DNA of 64,000 bases from an uncultured Ruminococcus sp. (GCA_934474025.1 CAKSMF010000002.1:216229-280228), one strand, 5' to 3'. Shown: positions 1 through 9,497, counted from the stretch's first letter. Numbers and translations are program-made. Notes: a model not told the origin generated them from the sequence alone.

Positions 1-594
1 GAAGAACAAACTTTAGAATTTAATGAAGAAACAGGAGAATTAGAAAAAGTAGTTTCTAAATATTGCTCCAACTTTAATGAGCGATATATAATTATGGACA
101 GAAAAAAACAAAATGATGAGTTTGGAATTGTATTTCGTCATGAATATGGTCATTATATTGATGATATGATTGGACATTATTCCGAAAGCGAATCATTTAA
201 AGAATCGTTTCAAATGGATAAGGAATTATTCAATAATGCAACTGACAAGGGAATTGAAAACATAAATAATATGTTGTATGATTTGTCCGAAAATATTTCA
301 GCATTTAAATCAAGATATGTTTCTGATATTATTTCCGCTCTAACAAACAATGACACTAAAATTAGAAAGGAATACAACAAAAACTATATGGATTTCTTTG
401 GGCATGAATGGGGTCAGTGCAAAGACGAACTTATGCAAAATGAGATATTTGCCAATATTTTCGCAATCTATACAGAAAATAATTCTAATGTTCTTGAATT
501 TACAGAAAAATGGTTTCCAAACCTTACACAGCAGTTCCAGATTGGCATAAGTAAAGTAATTGAATATAACAGAAAGGAGTTGATTAAAATATGA
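1..594 (+). CDS. Zinc metallopeptidase-like protein, C-terminal part (5' end outside window)
   Basis: The reading frame is open from the first base, so the protein begins upstream; the first internal Met is at 94. The visible 197 residues contain HEYGH (HExxH, zinc ligands plus catalytic Glu) inside the segment FRHEYGHYID. About 90 residues later comes NEIFANIFAIY, the usual shape of the third, glutamate, zinc ligand of gluzincin-type enzymes. Such domains occur at the C-terminus of phage head/MuF-type and polymorphic-toxin proteins, and in proteins of conjugative elements. The substrate is unknown. The next gene overlaps by 4 bases (ATGA), so the two are translationally coupled. It lies in the element inserted in feoB. 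The motif is seen directly; family and role are inferred. Confidence 0.6.
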   Translation, partial: EEQTLEFNEETGELEKVVSKYCSNFNERYIIMDRKKQNDEFGIVFRHEYGHYIDDMIGHYSESESFKESFQMDKELFNNATDKGIENINNMLYDLSENISAFKSRYVSDIISALTNNDTKIRKEYNKNYMDFFGHEWGQCKDELMQNEIFANIFAIYTENNSNVLEFTEKWFPNLTQQFQIGISKVIEYNRKELIKI

Positions 595-830
595 TAATAT
601 TGCCAAAAGATTGTTTTTTTAACGAAAAACCTAATAGAATACGATTAGATGACATGACAGAGGAACAATGGAATAAATGTTTATCTAAATATTACAAGAA
701 GTACAAGGAAATATTCGGATATGTTCCTAATGAAAAAGATTATTATTGCACAAGAGAAATCTATGCAGAAGCATTATTGAAAGCTTTAGAAGAAAAAAAG
801 GATATTTCAGAATATTTAAAGAATAACTGA
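591..830 (+). CDS. Small hypothetical protein, 79 aa
   Basis: The start ATG overlaps the stop of the upstream peptidase-like gene and has an AGAAAGGAG ribosome site. The product is hydrophilic and rich in Lys, Glu and Tyr, with no membrane segment and no motif I recognise. Tight coupling suggests it works with, or protects against, the upstream metallopeptidase-like protein (for example as a cognate immunity or accessory protein), but that is inference from position only. Confidence 0.55.
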   Translation: MIILPKDCFFNEKPNRIRLDDMTEEQWNKCLSKYYKKYKEIFGYVPNEKDYYCTREIYAEALLKALEEKKDISEYLKNN

Positions 831-875
831 TATTTTTAAGGGATATAAAAAAATTTTTTCTACTTGGAGGAATTT

Positions 876-2729
876 ATGAGAAAAATAAGAAATTTGATTG
901 GCGGAGCACTTATTGGTGCATTGCTTGGGTATATATTTAAATTTTGCCAAAACATCTTTAGTGTTATTTCTGATAGTCATGCACCCAATAATACATCAGT
1001 TATAATTCTTTCTATAACAGTAGCATTTATTGGACTTATTATAGGTATTTCTGATGATAAGGACGAAGCTAAATGGAAACAACAAGAAGCTGAGAGACAA
1101 CGACAAGAAGCTGAAAGACAACGACAATTAGAATTAGAAAGAATTGAAAGAGAACGAAAAAAAGCTTTTAATAATTGGAAACAAACACTTGATAATAAAT
1201 TCAGAGAAATAGAACATATGACCACTCAAGAACTTTTATCTACAGATATTTATAATAAAATTTTTAATGAGATACCTATAGATGAAGACTATAGACAATA
1301 TTATTATTCTGTTTTAAATAAACATCGAAATAAAATGATTAGTGATATCCAAGGCAAAATACAAAAAAATGCAAAGGGTCTATATTTTTCATTGGATAAA
1401 ATGTATTTTCTGAAAGCATCTTATCAGAATGATAGTCGATTTGATTCAGCAATAAATAAAATTAAAGATTTCATTAAGCAAGCTGAAGAATCCAAACCAA
1501 AATATTTAATAATTAGTAATTATGGAAATTGTAAATTGCCATTAGATAATCCACAAGAAATGGAATATATGGATAATAATGCTGATAATATTATAAAAAA
1601 ATTAGAATATGATTTGTCATGTTTTAGCAACAATAATAATGGATGTTTCGATGGAATTGTACAACATATGAACAAAGACTTTATTTATAACGCATCTAAA
1701 GTTATGTGGCATTATGCTATAAAAAAACCTTTTAATGTCAATAAGTTTGAAGAAGCTCGTTATTTATATAACAAATATACATCATTTGATTATTATGATG
1801 ATTATAATTATTATGATGATGATTATGAACCTTCAGAATATAGTACTAAATATAAAATTGGAAAAGTAGAAGAAATATTAGCAGTTATTTATGTTAGAAA
1901 ACAAATCGGAGGAGAAGGCACTGTACAGCAAGAAAGAAAATACATTGATTCTTGGACTGATGCGAAAATTGCAGAAGGAAATCGGACAGAATGCAGTATT
2001 TTTGCTTCTGGTCTTGCGTGGTTGGAATTGTATGATATTGAATTAAATGTTTTAAGAAAAATGGTGCAACATAATTTACAGCTTTCACCTGGTTTGCAAG
2101 AGCGATTAAGCTTTTTAGAAAATGGAGGAACAACCTCAAATGTAAAAGTTTATGAAGTTGAACCACAAAGTACATTTATATATGATAGTTCATCTGAAAA
2201 CTGGAATCAAAATCAATTTGATACGTTCTTTAGAAAAGTAGGTATGAAAAAAATTATTCTTAATTATTCTCTATCAATTTTCACTTGGAAAAAAACTATT
2301 CCACTTTTAAATAATAAAAACACATCTATGAATGTATTTTATAAGAAATTTCAAAGTATGGTAAATGATTTTAATGGAGAAGTAATTTGCACAAGAACCA
2401 AAGCACAGGCAATTAATTTAGATAATTTAAGTTATCCTGATACAGTTGTATTTCAGTTTACAAGTAAACGAAATAAATGCTTATCTATGTTATTTGCGTG
2501 TGAAGAATTTGGTAAAAATCTTAATTTGACTATTATTACACTGTTTACACCTGATAACAATATAGATATAGAAAACTTACATAAATATGCCACAGTAATT
2601 AAAAGTAATATTTATGTAGATAGTTTTAGAGAAACTATATTACAAATTGTAGATGATGTAATTCAAGAAAAAAGAGAGATTTACGATGATAATAACAATT
2701 ATTCTTCAGGTAAAAAATTTGTAGAATAA
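876..2729 (+). CDS. Membrane-anchored coiled-coil protein, 617 aa, unknown function
   Basis: I place the start at ATG 876 because a GGAGG site lies 5 bases before it; an in-frame TTG at 864 overlaps that site. The N-terminus has two hydrophobic segments (about residues 5-25 and 40-60). A strongly charged Gln/Glu/Arg heptad-like stretch follows (QQEAERQRQEAERQRQ, about 70-100), then a large soluble region of mixed alpha/beta character containing a Tyr/Asp-rich patch near residues 300-320. No catalytic motif is evident. The C-terminal 150 residues alternate hydrophobic beta strands and helices and could be a Rossmann-like or TIR/DUF-type domain; I cannot assign it. It is the last gene before a clear terminator. 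Confidence 0.6.
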   Translation: MRKIRNLIGGALIGALLGYIFKFCQNIFSVISDSHAPNNTSVIILSITVAFIGLIIGISDDKDEAKWKQQEAERQRQEAERQRQLELERIERERKKAFNNWKQTLDNKFREIEHMTTQELLSTDIYNKIFNEIPIDEDYRQYYYSVLNKHRNKMISDIQGKIQKNAKGLYFSLDKMYFLKASYQNDSRFDSAINKIKDFIKQAEESKPKYLIISNYGNCKLPLDNPQEMEYMDNNADNIIKKLEYDLSCFSNNNNGCFDGIVQHMNKDFIYNASKVMWHYAIKKPFNVNKFEEARYLYNKYTSFDYYDDYNYYDDDYEPSEYSTKYKIGKVEEILAVIYVRKQIGGEGTVQQERKYIDSWTDAKIAEGNRTECSIFASGLAWLELYDIELNVLRKMVQHNLQLSPGLQERLSFLENGGTTSNVKVYEVEPQSTFIYDSSSENWNQNQFDTFFRKVGMKKIILNYSLSIFTWKKTIPLLNNKNTSMNVFYKKFQSMVNDFNGEVICTRTKAQAINLDNLSYPDTVVFQFTSKRNKCLSMLFACEEFGKNLNLTIITLFTPDNNIDIENLHKYATVIKSNIYVDSFRETILQIVDDVIQEKREIYDDNNNYSSGKKFVE

Positions 2730-2767
2730 AACTTTTTATCTTAACCCTAAAAATATAATATTCAAAG

Positions 2768-2810
2768 AATCCCCGTTTATGTTCTTTCAAAACATAATGG
2801 GGATTTTTTG
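2768..2810 (+). terminator. Rho-independent terminator
   Basis: AATCCCC (2768-2774) pairs with GGGGATT (2799-2805), extended by TTATG/CATAA, and is followed by a T run. It ends the transcript of the three genes at 1-2729 and faces the oppositely oriented M48 pseudogene. Confidence 0.85.
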
Positions 2811-2845
2811 AACTATAGTAATTAAGGGATTAAGCTAAACTAAAC

Positions 2846-3977
2846 TCACATTTGTTCGTCCAGTTCTTCAAGATGTTTAATTCTTAGGGTAATCCTTGGG
2901 TGACTTGCTGTCATTTTCTGAATAATATTACTGTTATCACCTAAAGAAATTTTTTCAAGCAAATATAAAGCTTCAATCATATCATCATATCCAATTGTTT
3001 CAATCCACAGGGCATTCTGTCCATGACCTCCCTGACTTATAATGTCATATTCAGTATATTATATTTTGAAGAATCTGTCAAGCGGATTGATTTCATGTCA
3101 GTGGGAGATACCAATTTTTTCCGCTCCCACTGCCGTTTTACAATGTCCGCCGCTTAAAGAAGCGGGGGATTCAAAGTTTTGTTGAATAAGAAAATCTGTC
3201 AGCTTGAAATTCATTTCTTCTTTGATTGGAAGTTAATATTAACTGAAAACCAAAGTTCAGAATTAAAATAATTATCTCAAACAATAATTGTAGTAATGCA
3301 AGAAAAAATGAAATTAGATCTTTTTTTCCTGCAAAAGCACTTTTCAGCCAATCTATAAAGAATAAACACGCTTTTATAAATAAGGCTATAACAGAAAATA
3401 TACCATTACCAATAAGAACATATAAAGATGCTATTGTGTTTCCATATAGAATATGTGCTATTTCGTGAGCTATAACAGCTTTTAGTTCATCTTCTGTAAA
3501 TGTATTTATAGCACCTTTTGTAACTGCAACTGTGTGTCTGCCTAAAGCTATAGCATTAACTGTCATATTATCAATTACACAAATTTCTAAATGCGGTAAC
3601 CGATTTTTATTATTTTTCTTTGCTGATATGCAAACTTCATCAAATAATGGTTTTAAATATTCTGTTTCTTTTTTTGTTTCTAAAGGTCTGACATGATTCA
3701 GAATCCTTAATAAATTCTCTCCTAATGGTGAAAATCCGATTATAAGCAAAATTATATAAACTAAAAATAATAAAAATGAATGCTTTACAAAAGATTTGCA
3801 AATGAAAAAGTAGAAAATCGTACAAATCAAATAAGCTGGATTGTGTTTCCAAAATTTCAGAAGAAAACGACAACTTAGCCTTATTTGAGGTTTTAATTTA
3901 GATATAATCACTTCTTGCAATAGTTCTATAAATTTGTCCTTTAATACACTAATAAAATATATTATTTTATCTTTCAT
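2846..3977 (-). pseudogene. M48 family (HtpX-like) zinc peptidase, interrupted by the 190-bp repeat
   Basis: The 5' part (3977 to 3171) encodes about 268 aa with several membrane segments and AVIAHEIAHILYGN, which carries HEIAH, the HExxH site of M48 membrane proteases; it reaches NEFQADRFSY, the family's ExxAD zinc-ligand block. The frame then runs into the 190-bp repeat and stops at once (STKL-stop). On the far side of the repeat (2996 to 2846) the same strand and logic resume: TIGYDDMIEALYLLEK, then SHPRITLRIKHLEEL and a stop, which matches the normal M48 C-terminus (SHP...R...L). Removing the repeat restores ADRFSY-TIGYDD in frame. So this is a recently split gene. A ribosome site (AAGAGGT) precedes ATG 3977. 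Without the repeat it would be about 320 aa. Confidence 0.85.
2997..3186 (+). mobile_element. 190-bp interspersed repeat, copy A (non-autonomous IS200/IS605-like element)
   Basis: It runs from GTTTCAATCCACAGGG to AAAGTTTTGTTGAA. It is almost identical to 13185-13374 and, inverted, to 54731-54920. It contains two hairpins: CAGTGGGAG...CTCCCACTG, and CCGCTT-AAAG-AAGCGG followed by GGGATTCAA. The second is the kind of subterminal hairpin seen at the right end of IS200/IS605 (TnpB) elements. There are no terminal inverted repeats, no obvious target duplication and no coding capacity. This copy interrupts the M48 gene. Confidence 0.75.
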
Positions 3978-3989
3978 GAAAATAACCTC

Positions 3990-5387
3990 TTAAAATGGTT
4001 TATTTATACGGATTTTACTATGAAAATAATTGTCCCTTGAAAGAAAAATACCGTTTCCCGTTTGTAACTGTTTTATTGTGTCAGGGTGATATAAAAATTC
4101 CCTTACATTTCTTGCTGAACCTAAACCCGTTTGTGTTGTGTCGAATCCGTCTTGCTGTAATTGATAAGTTACGTCCATTGTTGGCTTAGTTCCTAAGATA
4201 TTAGCCCAGTTTTCAGAATTTACCGCACTATTCTGACGCAAAACAAGATAATTATTACAATTTTCAATAATTTGTTCTGTAAAATTTTCATCTTCCGCAC
4301 TTGTAAGGTCTGATAAGCTTTGAGTTGCAAGAACACAAGTTACATTAGCACTTCTTGATTTATTTACAAGGTCAATAAGCGTTTTTGAAGCATATACATT
4401 AATTTCATCAAATATAAAGAATATACGATTTGAATTATTAAAATTTTGATTAATAGCTTTTTTGCTGTCAATTAAAATCAATCTTCCAAATGCTGAAGAT
4501 ATTTCAGGATAAATAAGCGGATTCAAAATAAATAAAATAATTGCTTTTTCTTTTAATGCTGTTGTAATGTCAATTCCAGTATCAGAAAAAATTTCACCTA
4601 ATTCACTTTCAGCTATAGTTGAAAATCGTGCTATTGAATTTTCTGCGACTTTTCCAGAAGTTTTAGCAATTTCCAGATTCTCTAAGTGTTTTTCTTTTGT
4701 GATTATTTTCTTTTTGGCTAAGTACATAGAAAGTTGTGAAAAATGTTCCAGTTCCATATATTTCACGATAGTTTTAAATGAAAGTGTTACATTAGCTTTA
4801 TTCAATAACAAAACTAATCGCTGTAAATATCGTTCAGCATTGACTTTGTAATGTTCTTCTGACCAGTCCGTCATATTAATAAGCATATCTTTTGCAATGG
4901 TAGGAGAAGTTTTATAAAATGGATTATATGTATCGGATAATGACGGATTTGTTAAATTGATACAATAAATTTTCTTGTGATATTGATTGTTTAACTGTGT
5001 CAGGATATCTAAAATACTTCCTTTTCCTGTATCTCCTTTTCCGTCAACAATAAGCATTGGAAAATCCTTTTTCATGCAATTTTGTATATAGTTGCTTAAT
5101 GCAATAGTTTTTCCGCTACCAGTTGTGCCACAAACAAAAATATGCTTTGCATTATCGGGTGAATAAATAGGTTTTCTTCCATTGAAACCTAACAAAACAG
5201 AATTTTTATCATTTAAATCTTTTTGTTTCACTTTTTTCTTTCCTTTCTTGTAGTCATTACCAAAATTGAAAAGTTTTCTCATTTGTATCTGATGTCTGAT
5301 AGAATCAATTATCATTATTGTTGGAACAGTCAAAAGAATAAGTTCAATTGGAAATTTATACTTTATCAATCCGATTATAAATATCAT
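3990..5387 (-). CDS. VirD4/TraG-type coupling ATPase
   Basis: 465 aa. A short N-terminal membrane segment (about residues 1-27) is followed by a RecA-like motor domain with Walker A GTTGSGKT (about 88-95) and Walker B IFFIFDEIN (about 310-320). LATQSLSDL, the sensor typical of type IV coupling proteins and TraG/TraD enzymes, lies some 35 residues further on. These proteins link the relaxase-DNA complex to the mating channel at the membrane. It sits next to a replication-relaxation family gene and the serine recombinase, which fits the transfer module of a conjugative or mobilizable element. It is shorter than full VirD4/TraG (about 600 aa) and could be a HerA/TraG relative. The next gene downstream is the broken M48 peptidase. 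Confidence 0.8.
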   Translation of the reverse strand: MIFIIGLIKYKFPIELILLTVPTIMIIDSIRHQIQMRKLFNFGNDYKKGKKKVKQKDLNDKNSVLLGFNGRKPIYSPDNAKHIFVCGTTGSGKTIALSNYIQNCMKKDFPMLIVDGKGDTGKGSILDILTQLNNQYHKKIYCINLTNPSLSDTYNPFYKTSPTIAKDMLINMTDWSEEHYKVNAERYLQRLVLLLNKANVTLSFKTIVKYMELEHFSQLSMYLAKKKIITKEKHLENLEIAKTSGKVAENSIARFSTIAESELGEIFSDTGIDITTALKEKAIILFILNPLIYPEISSAFGRLILIDSKKAINQNFNNSNRIFFIFDEINVYASKTLIDLVNKSRSANVTCVLATQSLSDLTSAEDENFTEQIIENCNNYLVLRQNSAVNSENWANILGTKPTMDVTYQLQQDGFDTTQTGLGSARNVREFLYHPDTIKQLQTGNGIFLSRDNYFHSKIRINKPF

Positions 5388-5482
5388 TTAATATCAAAAA
5401 AATCACCTCTCTAAAATTTTTTTTCATGGACGAGTTTTATATTTCTACAATATATGAAAAATAAACTATGTTTATGATATAA

Positions 5483-6127
5483 TTAATCTATTTTTTTAAT
5501 ATAGTCATTGATTTTTTGTAACGAACGTGCCTGAATATTGTCATATAATTTTTTACTTTCTTTCAGAACTTGTAAAATTGCCTTTTGAGAATCAGGAATT
5601 ATCCATATTTGTACATCGTATTCCATGAAATTATTCCTGATAATATTCAAAAGACGACTTTTTGCCTTTAATGTCAATTCTACTTCTACACAATAAGTCA
5701 GTTCATCTTTAGTAAAAATGAAATCTGGTCTGTGTTTGCGTACTCCGAAACCGTCTGACTGATGTAATTGTTTTTCTGATATAATATCCTGTAAAGACAA
5801 TCCCTCTTTATTCATGAAATAAATTGCTGTATCTAAAACTGTTCTGTCATGTATAATCTGTTCTACTTTGATTTTTTCTTTACCTGTTCCAACGTGTATT
5901 AATGATTTTCCTTTATTCGTCAGAAAGTAAACATATGGTACTCCGTATAGGAATTTTTTACGCTCTATGTATTCGGAATCCGTTAAAATTTTCAATCTTC
6001 TGTCTGTGGCTCTCTGTCCTGAAAATCCAGCTAAAAATCTTATATGTTTACTTCCGCAAGCTTTCCACCTGTATATCTCTCTTAAAATCAATTCGTCTCT
6101 CTCGGTAACTCTCAACTGTTCCACCAC
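5483..6127 (-). CDS. Replication-relaxation family winged-helix protein
   Basis: 214 aa. The N-terminal 80 residues look like a winged helix: TERDELILREIYRWK, then RRLKILTDSEYIERKK and YVYFLTNKGK. A C-terminal segment has the pattern HRPDFIF...YCVEVELTLKAKSRLL, a PD-(D/E)xK-like arrangement (D...ExE...K). This matches the family often annotated replication-relaxation in actinobacterial and firmicute integrative elements, where it is thought to act at the transfer origin. The start is GTG 6127; the ATG at 6131 is out of frame. Immediately upstream lies the nested palindrome 6164-6274, its likely DNA target or transfer origin. Family assignment is fairly good; mechanism is inference. Confidence 0.65.
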   Translation of the reverse strand: MVEQLRVTERDELILREIYRWKACGSKHIRFLAGFSGQRATDRRLKILTDSEYIERKKFLYGVPYVYFLTNKGKSLIHVGTGKEKIKVEQIIHDRTVLDTAIYFMNKEGLSLQDIISEKQLHQSDGFGVRKHRPDFIFTKDELTYCVEVELTLKAKSRLLNIIRNNFMEYDVQIWIIPDSQKAILQVLKESKKLYDNIQARSLQKINDYIKKID

Positions 6128-6163
6128 CCATAAATAATAAAAATAAAATAACTTAATTAATGA

Positions 6164-6274
6164 CTATGCTGTATTTCAAATATAATTTATTATATGTATT
6201 GCACGATGTTATAGTGGGGTCTCGTATGAAATAGGAGACCCCACTATAACATCGTCAATTGAAATTCAGCATAG
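6164..6274. other. Nested palindrome; candidate transfer origin or recombinase site
   Basis: A perfect 21-base inverted repeat (6203-6223 with 6235-6255; begins ACGATGTTATAGTGGGG) with an 11-base loop sits inside an outer 16-base inverted repeat with one mismatch (6164-6179, CTATGCTGTATTTCAA, with 6259-6274). It lies between the divergent promoter areas of the replication-relaxation gene and the recombinase. A further near-repeat, ATGGGTGGTGGAACAG, reads outward on both sides (minus strand from 6131; plus strand near 6339). No T run follows on either side, so a simple terminator is less likely. Confidence 0.6.
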
Positions 6275-6410
6275 CTACGGACTTTTTAGTTATATTTTAT
6301 TTTTATGAGGTGTCCGATGTGATTAGAACACTTTTTTTATGGGGTGGTGGAACAGGTAGATATACAAAAAAATGCTATTATAACGTTTAAATTATAATAG
6401 CATTAAATAA

Positions 6411-7895
6411 TTAATCTGTATTAAATTTTATATCTGTAATTTTTGCAATACCTCGTCTGCTGTTTTTCATTTCGTTTACAATCATAATTTTGTCAACAAA
6501 CTTAATTAAAAATAATCGTTTTTCTTCATTATTAAGAAACGTCCAATTTTCTTTTAAATTTTTAATTATGTCTTCTTTTTTAATTATCATTTCTTCTGTA
6601 TCTTCTTCAATAGCTGAAACTTCTTCAAGCTGTTTACATACTTTGCACTTTTCATCTTCGATATAATCCTTTAACTGAATATATCTGTCAAAATTCAAAT
6701 TATTATCCACATAGGAATTGAGAATTTCTTTCTCCTTGTTTTCAAGATTCTTTAATTGATTATTTAGCTTTTCAATAAGTTTGATATTATTGTCTTTAGC
6801 TTTTCTGTTTTCTTCAAGCTGAATTTCGTTTATCGCAGAAAAGTCTTCAATCTGTTCAATGTAATCCATAAAAGCTGTTTCAACACTTTTTTGTGAAATA
6901 TTACTTGCACTGCACGTCTTACGTATGTAATTACTGCAACGGTAACCGCTCTTAAATATTTTTTCTCCGCTTTTATTTTTGTATAAATCATTATGTGTTA
7001 CAAGTCTTGCACCACATTTGGCACAATAAAGAACTCCTGAAAAATAATTTTCTTCTTTCGGACGTTTAGTATAGCTTTTTTTGGATATTTTACTTATTAA
7101 TTCTTGTGCTTCTTCATAAAGTTCATTGGAAATAATAGGCTCATGATTTCCTTGTACTTCAAAATTTCTTTCTTCATCTTTGGTTGCGTATCTTACTTTT
7201 CCTATGTAATTGCAATTTGTAAGCATATTTCTTATACTTCTTGCAATCCATACGGAATTTTCTTTTGTAGGAATATTTCTTTCGTTAAGGTTTTTAGCAA
7301 TATCAAGAAATGATTTTCCATGATGTACAAACATATCAAAAACTTCTCTTACAATAACGGCTTCTTTTTCGTTGATTTTTTGAATTTTGTCACCTATATT
7401 TCTGGTATATCCATAACTTGCAGTTCTTGTGCAAAGGCTGTAACCTTCTTTCACTTTTCTTTCAAAGCCTAATTTTGTTCTTTCAACAATGTTTTCACGT
7501 TCAAATTCAGCAAAGATACCAATTATTTTTATAAACATACGTCCTGACGGTGTTTGTGTGTCTATGCTTTCACATAAAGAATTGAAAGCACAATTATATT
7601 CGTTGAACAGATTTATTAAATATATTAAATCAGATGTGTTTCTTGTCAGACGGTCAATTTTGAAAATCAATACATTTTTCACAAGTCCTTTTTTAATGTC
7701 CTTGATTAGTTGATTAATCTGCGGACGGTCTGTAATGTTTTTTCCGCTGATACCCTCATCAATATAAATTTTGTGTATAGCCCATTCCTTAATACGTGCA
7801 TAGTCTTTAAGTTTCTGTTCCTGAGCTCTGATTGAAAAGCCTTCTTTAGCTTGCTCTTCTGTTGATACTCTTACATAAATACCAGTTTCCAACAT
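6411..7895 (-). CDS. Large serine recombinase (integrase) of the feoB-inserted element
   Basis: 494 aa. The N-terminal resolvase catalytic domain is complete (YVRVSTEEQ with the nucleophilic Ser at about 11; IFKIDRLTRNTSDL; FAEFERENIVERTK). It is followed by the recombinase domain (about 165-270), a zinc ribbon (CAKCGARL...CSNYIRKTCSA, about 300-345) and a C-terminal coiled coil (about 365-450). This architecture is that of the integrases of Tn5397/Tn4451-like elements and many phages, which join attP and attB at a 2-bp core. It lies 200 bp from the junction in feoB, the usual position beside the attachment site. The start ATG has GATAGGAG before it and follows the small upstream ORF by 15 bases. 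Confidence 0.9.
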   Translation of the reverse strand: MLETGIYVRVSTEEQAKEGFSIRAQEQKLKDYARIKEWAIHKIYIDEGISGKNITDRPQINQLIKDIKKGLVKNVLIFKIDRLTRNTSDLIYLINLFNEYNCAFNSLCESIDTQTPSGRMFIKIIGIFAEFERENIVERTKLGFERKVKEGYSLCTRTASYGYTRNIGDKIQKINEKEAVIVREVFDMFVHHGKSFLDIAKNLNERNIPTKENSVWIARSIRNMLTNCNYIGKVRYATKDEERNFEVQGNHEPIISNELYEEAQELISKISKKSYTKRPKEENYFSGVLYCAKCGARLVTHNDLYKNKSGEKIFKSGYRCSNYIRKTCSASNISQKSVETAFMDYIEQIEDFSAINEIQLEENRKAKDNNIKLIEKLNNQLKNLENKEKEILNSYVDNNLNFDRYIQLKDYIEDEKCKVCKQLEEVSAIEEDTEEMIIKKEDIIKNLKENWTFLNNEEKRLFLIKFVDKIMIVNEMKNSRRGIAKITDIKFNTD

Positions 7896-7910
7896 GATAA
7901 ATCGCTCCTA

Positions 7911-8039
7911 TCATTGATTTCTGATAGCGGATTTATTCAATTCTTTTTTCTTTCGTGGAACAGACGTCTTTAAGAAGAAATTTAACATCTTGATTTGCAA
8001 CTCTTTTGGAAGTGTTATCTTCTTTTGCTCGTTTTCCAT
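7911..8039 (-). CDS. Small basic protein, 42 aa, upstream of the serine recombinase
   Basis: A short ORF with a GAGGTGAGAT ribosome site, starting MENEQKKITLPKELQIKMLN and ending in a Lys/Arg-rich tail (VPRKKKELNKSAIRNQ). It ends 15 bases before the recombinase start, so it is cotranscribed. Small basic ORFs at this position can be recombination directionality factors or simple leader peptides. I do not recognise a family; function is inferred from position only. Confidence 0.5.
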   Translation of the reverse strand: MENEQKKITLPKELQIKMLNFFLKTSVPRKKKELNKSAIRNQ

Positions 8040-8104
8040 ATCTCACCTCAAATACTTTTATTATATTCAAATCATATTTGACATTAAGATATTTATTCCT
8101 TGAA

Positions 8105-9277
8105 TTAAAAAGAAATGCAAAAAGCAGGTGTTTTTACATACTTTTTGCATTTTCGGTTTTTATTGTATCCAGCCATGGGAGGCAACATTACTGAAACTAC
8201 CCATGCAAGTACCTTGTATATTCCCTGAATAAGTATGCCGTCGAGCCATTTTGGAGTATCGAGTTTTTGGAGACCGTTGGACATTATGTCACCAAGTTTA
8301 AAAAGAAGTTTTCCGAGCAATTCAGACGGATAATTAGCTCCTACAATAGTAATCCATAATATAAAACCAAGTAAAATAATCATAACAGGTATTCCAAGGT
8401 GTTTGCTAAGGAAGATATTATCAAGTTTTCTGTCACGGTTGTATATTGAAGATTCATTGTAGTGTACAGTCTGATTTGATATTTCGGAAGCTTTTTTTAT
8501 AGTTTCGGAAGTAATTATATCTGTTATTTTTTCTGATGTTAAACCTTTTTCAGCAAGACTTGATTTTATATTTTGTATTTCTGGAACTTCTGAAAAGTCA
8601 ATATTTTCAGATTGTATAGCCTTTTTAAGAAAATCGGTATTATTTTCGAGTATGCACATTGAAACGAATTTTAATGGAAGTGTATGTATATTTTTTTCTA
8701 TTATGCAACTTATTTCTGAAACCGCATTCTGAATGTCGTCAGGTAAAGGAATAAGTTGTTTTTTTGTTTCGGTATTATCATTAAGACGATTATAAAGAGT
8801 TTCAAGAAGAGTATCAAGACCATTTTTATTTCTTGCAGTAACTCCAACGACATCAACACCTAATATTTGACTTAATAAATCAAAATTTATTTTAATTCCT
8901 TTTTCTTCTGCCTCATCGAGAAGGTTTATACAAACTATAGTTTTGGGACATATTTCTATAATCTGTAATACAAGATTAAGATTTCTTTCAAGACAGGTTG
9001 CATCACAGACAACTATTACAGCATCTGATTCAGAAAAACATATAAAATCACTTGCAGAAGTTTCTTCAGCGGAGTTGTTGCGTAATGAATACATTCCGGC
9101 GGTATCTGCAAGAGTGAAATCTATGTTTTTATACTTGAAATATCCTTCAGCACTTGAAACTGTTTTACCAGCCCAGTTACCAGTATGTTGGTTCATTCCG
9201 GTAAGAGCGTTGAAAACAGTTGATTTTCCTACATTAGGATTTCCGGCAAGTGCGATGAGATATTTATTTTTTTCCAT
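8105..9277 (-). pseudogene. feoB: Ferrous iron transporter FeoB, truncated by element insertion
   Basis: FeoB imports Fe2+ across the cytoplasmic membrane. The G domain is intact: G1 GNPNVGKST, G3 DTAG, G4-like NLLDEAEEKG, then the helical GDI domain and the first membrane helices (IPVMIILLGFILWITIVG). The product should be about 650 or more aa; here the frame leaves FeoB after about 365 residues and stops after 390. The membrane core with the gates is lost, so Fe2+ transport from this copy is most likely abolished while the element is integrated. Start ATG 9277 has GGAGGTGATATT before it; the in-frame codon at 9298 lies upstream of that site. Precise excision would restore the gene. Confidence 0.9.
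8160..8185. other. Element/feoB junction (attachment site of the serine recombinase)
   Basis: The feoB frame is normal up to VSVMLPPMA and then becomes unrelated sequence (GYNKNRKCKKYV...). FeoB proteins normally continue after this point with further membrane helices. The junction therefore lies close to ATGGCT (plus strand AGCCAT, around 8172). The exact core cannot be fixed without the other junction, which is outside the window to the left. Confidence 0.6.
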
Positions 9278-9497
9278 AATATCACCTCCTGTTATCATAG
9301 AATAATATTCAGAAAGTTCTTTTTATATGCCGAAAAAATAATACTGACATTATATAATTTAAATGGATATAATTGTTTTTTGGATAGTTTGAAATATTTT
9401 TGTTAAACTGTTTTGTTCAATGTGCATAAAACAATAGTGTTGTTTTTGTTGATATGACCAAAAATGAAATAATTTGATTGAAAATGAAAGAAAATGC

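Noticed and set aside
2997..3030. GTTTCAATCCAC at the end of the 190-bp repeat, similar to CRISPR repeats
   Set aside because: Only one unit occurs at each of three distant places, with no spacers and no cas genes. It is the end of a mobile element.
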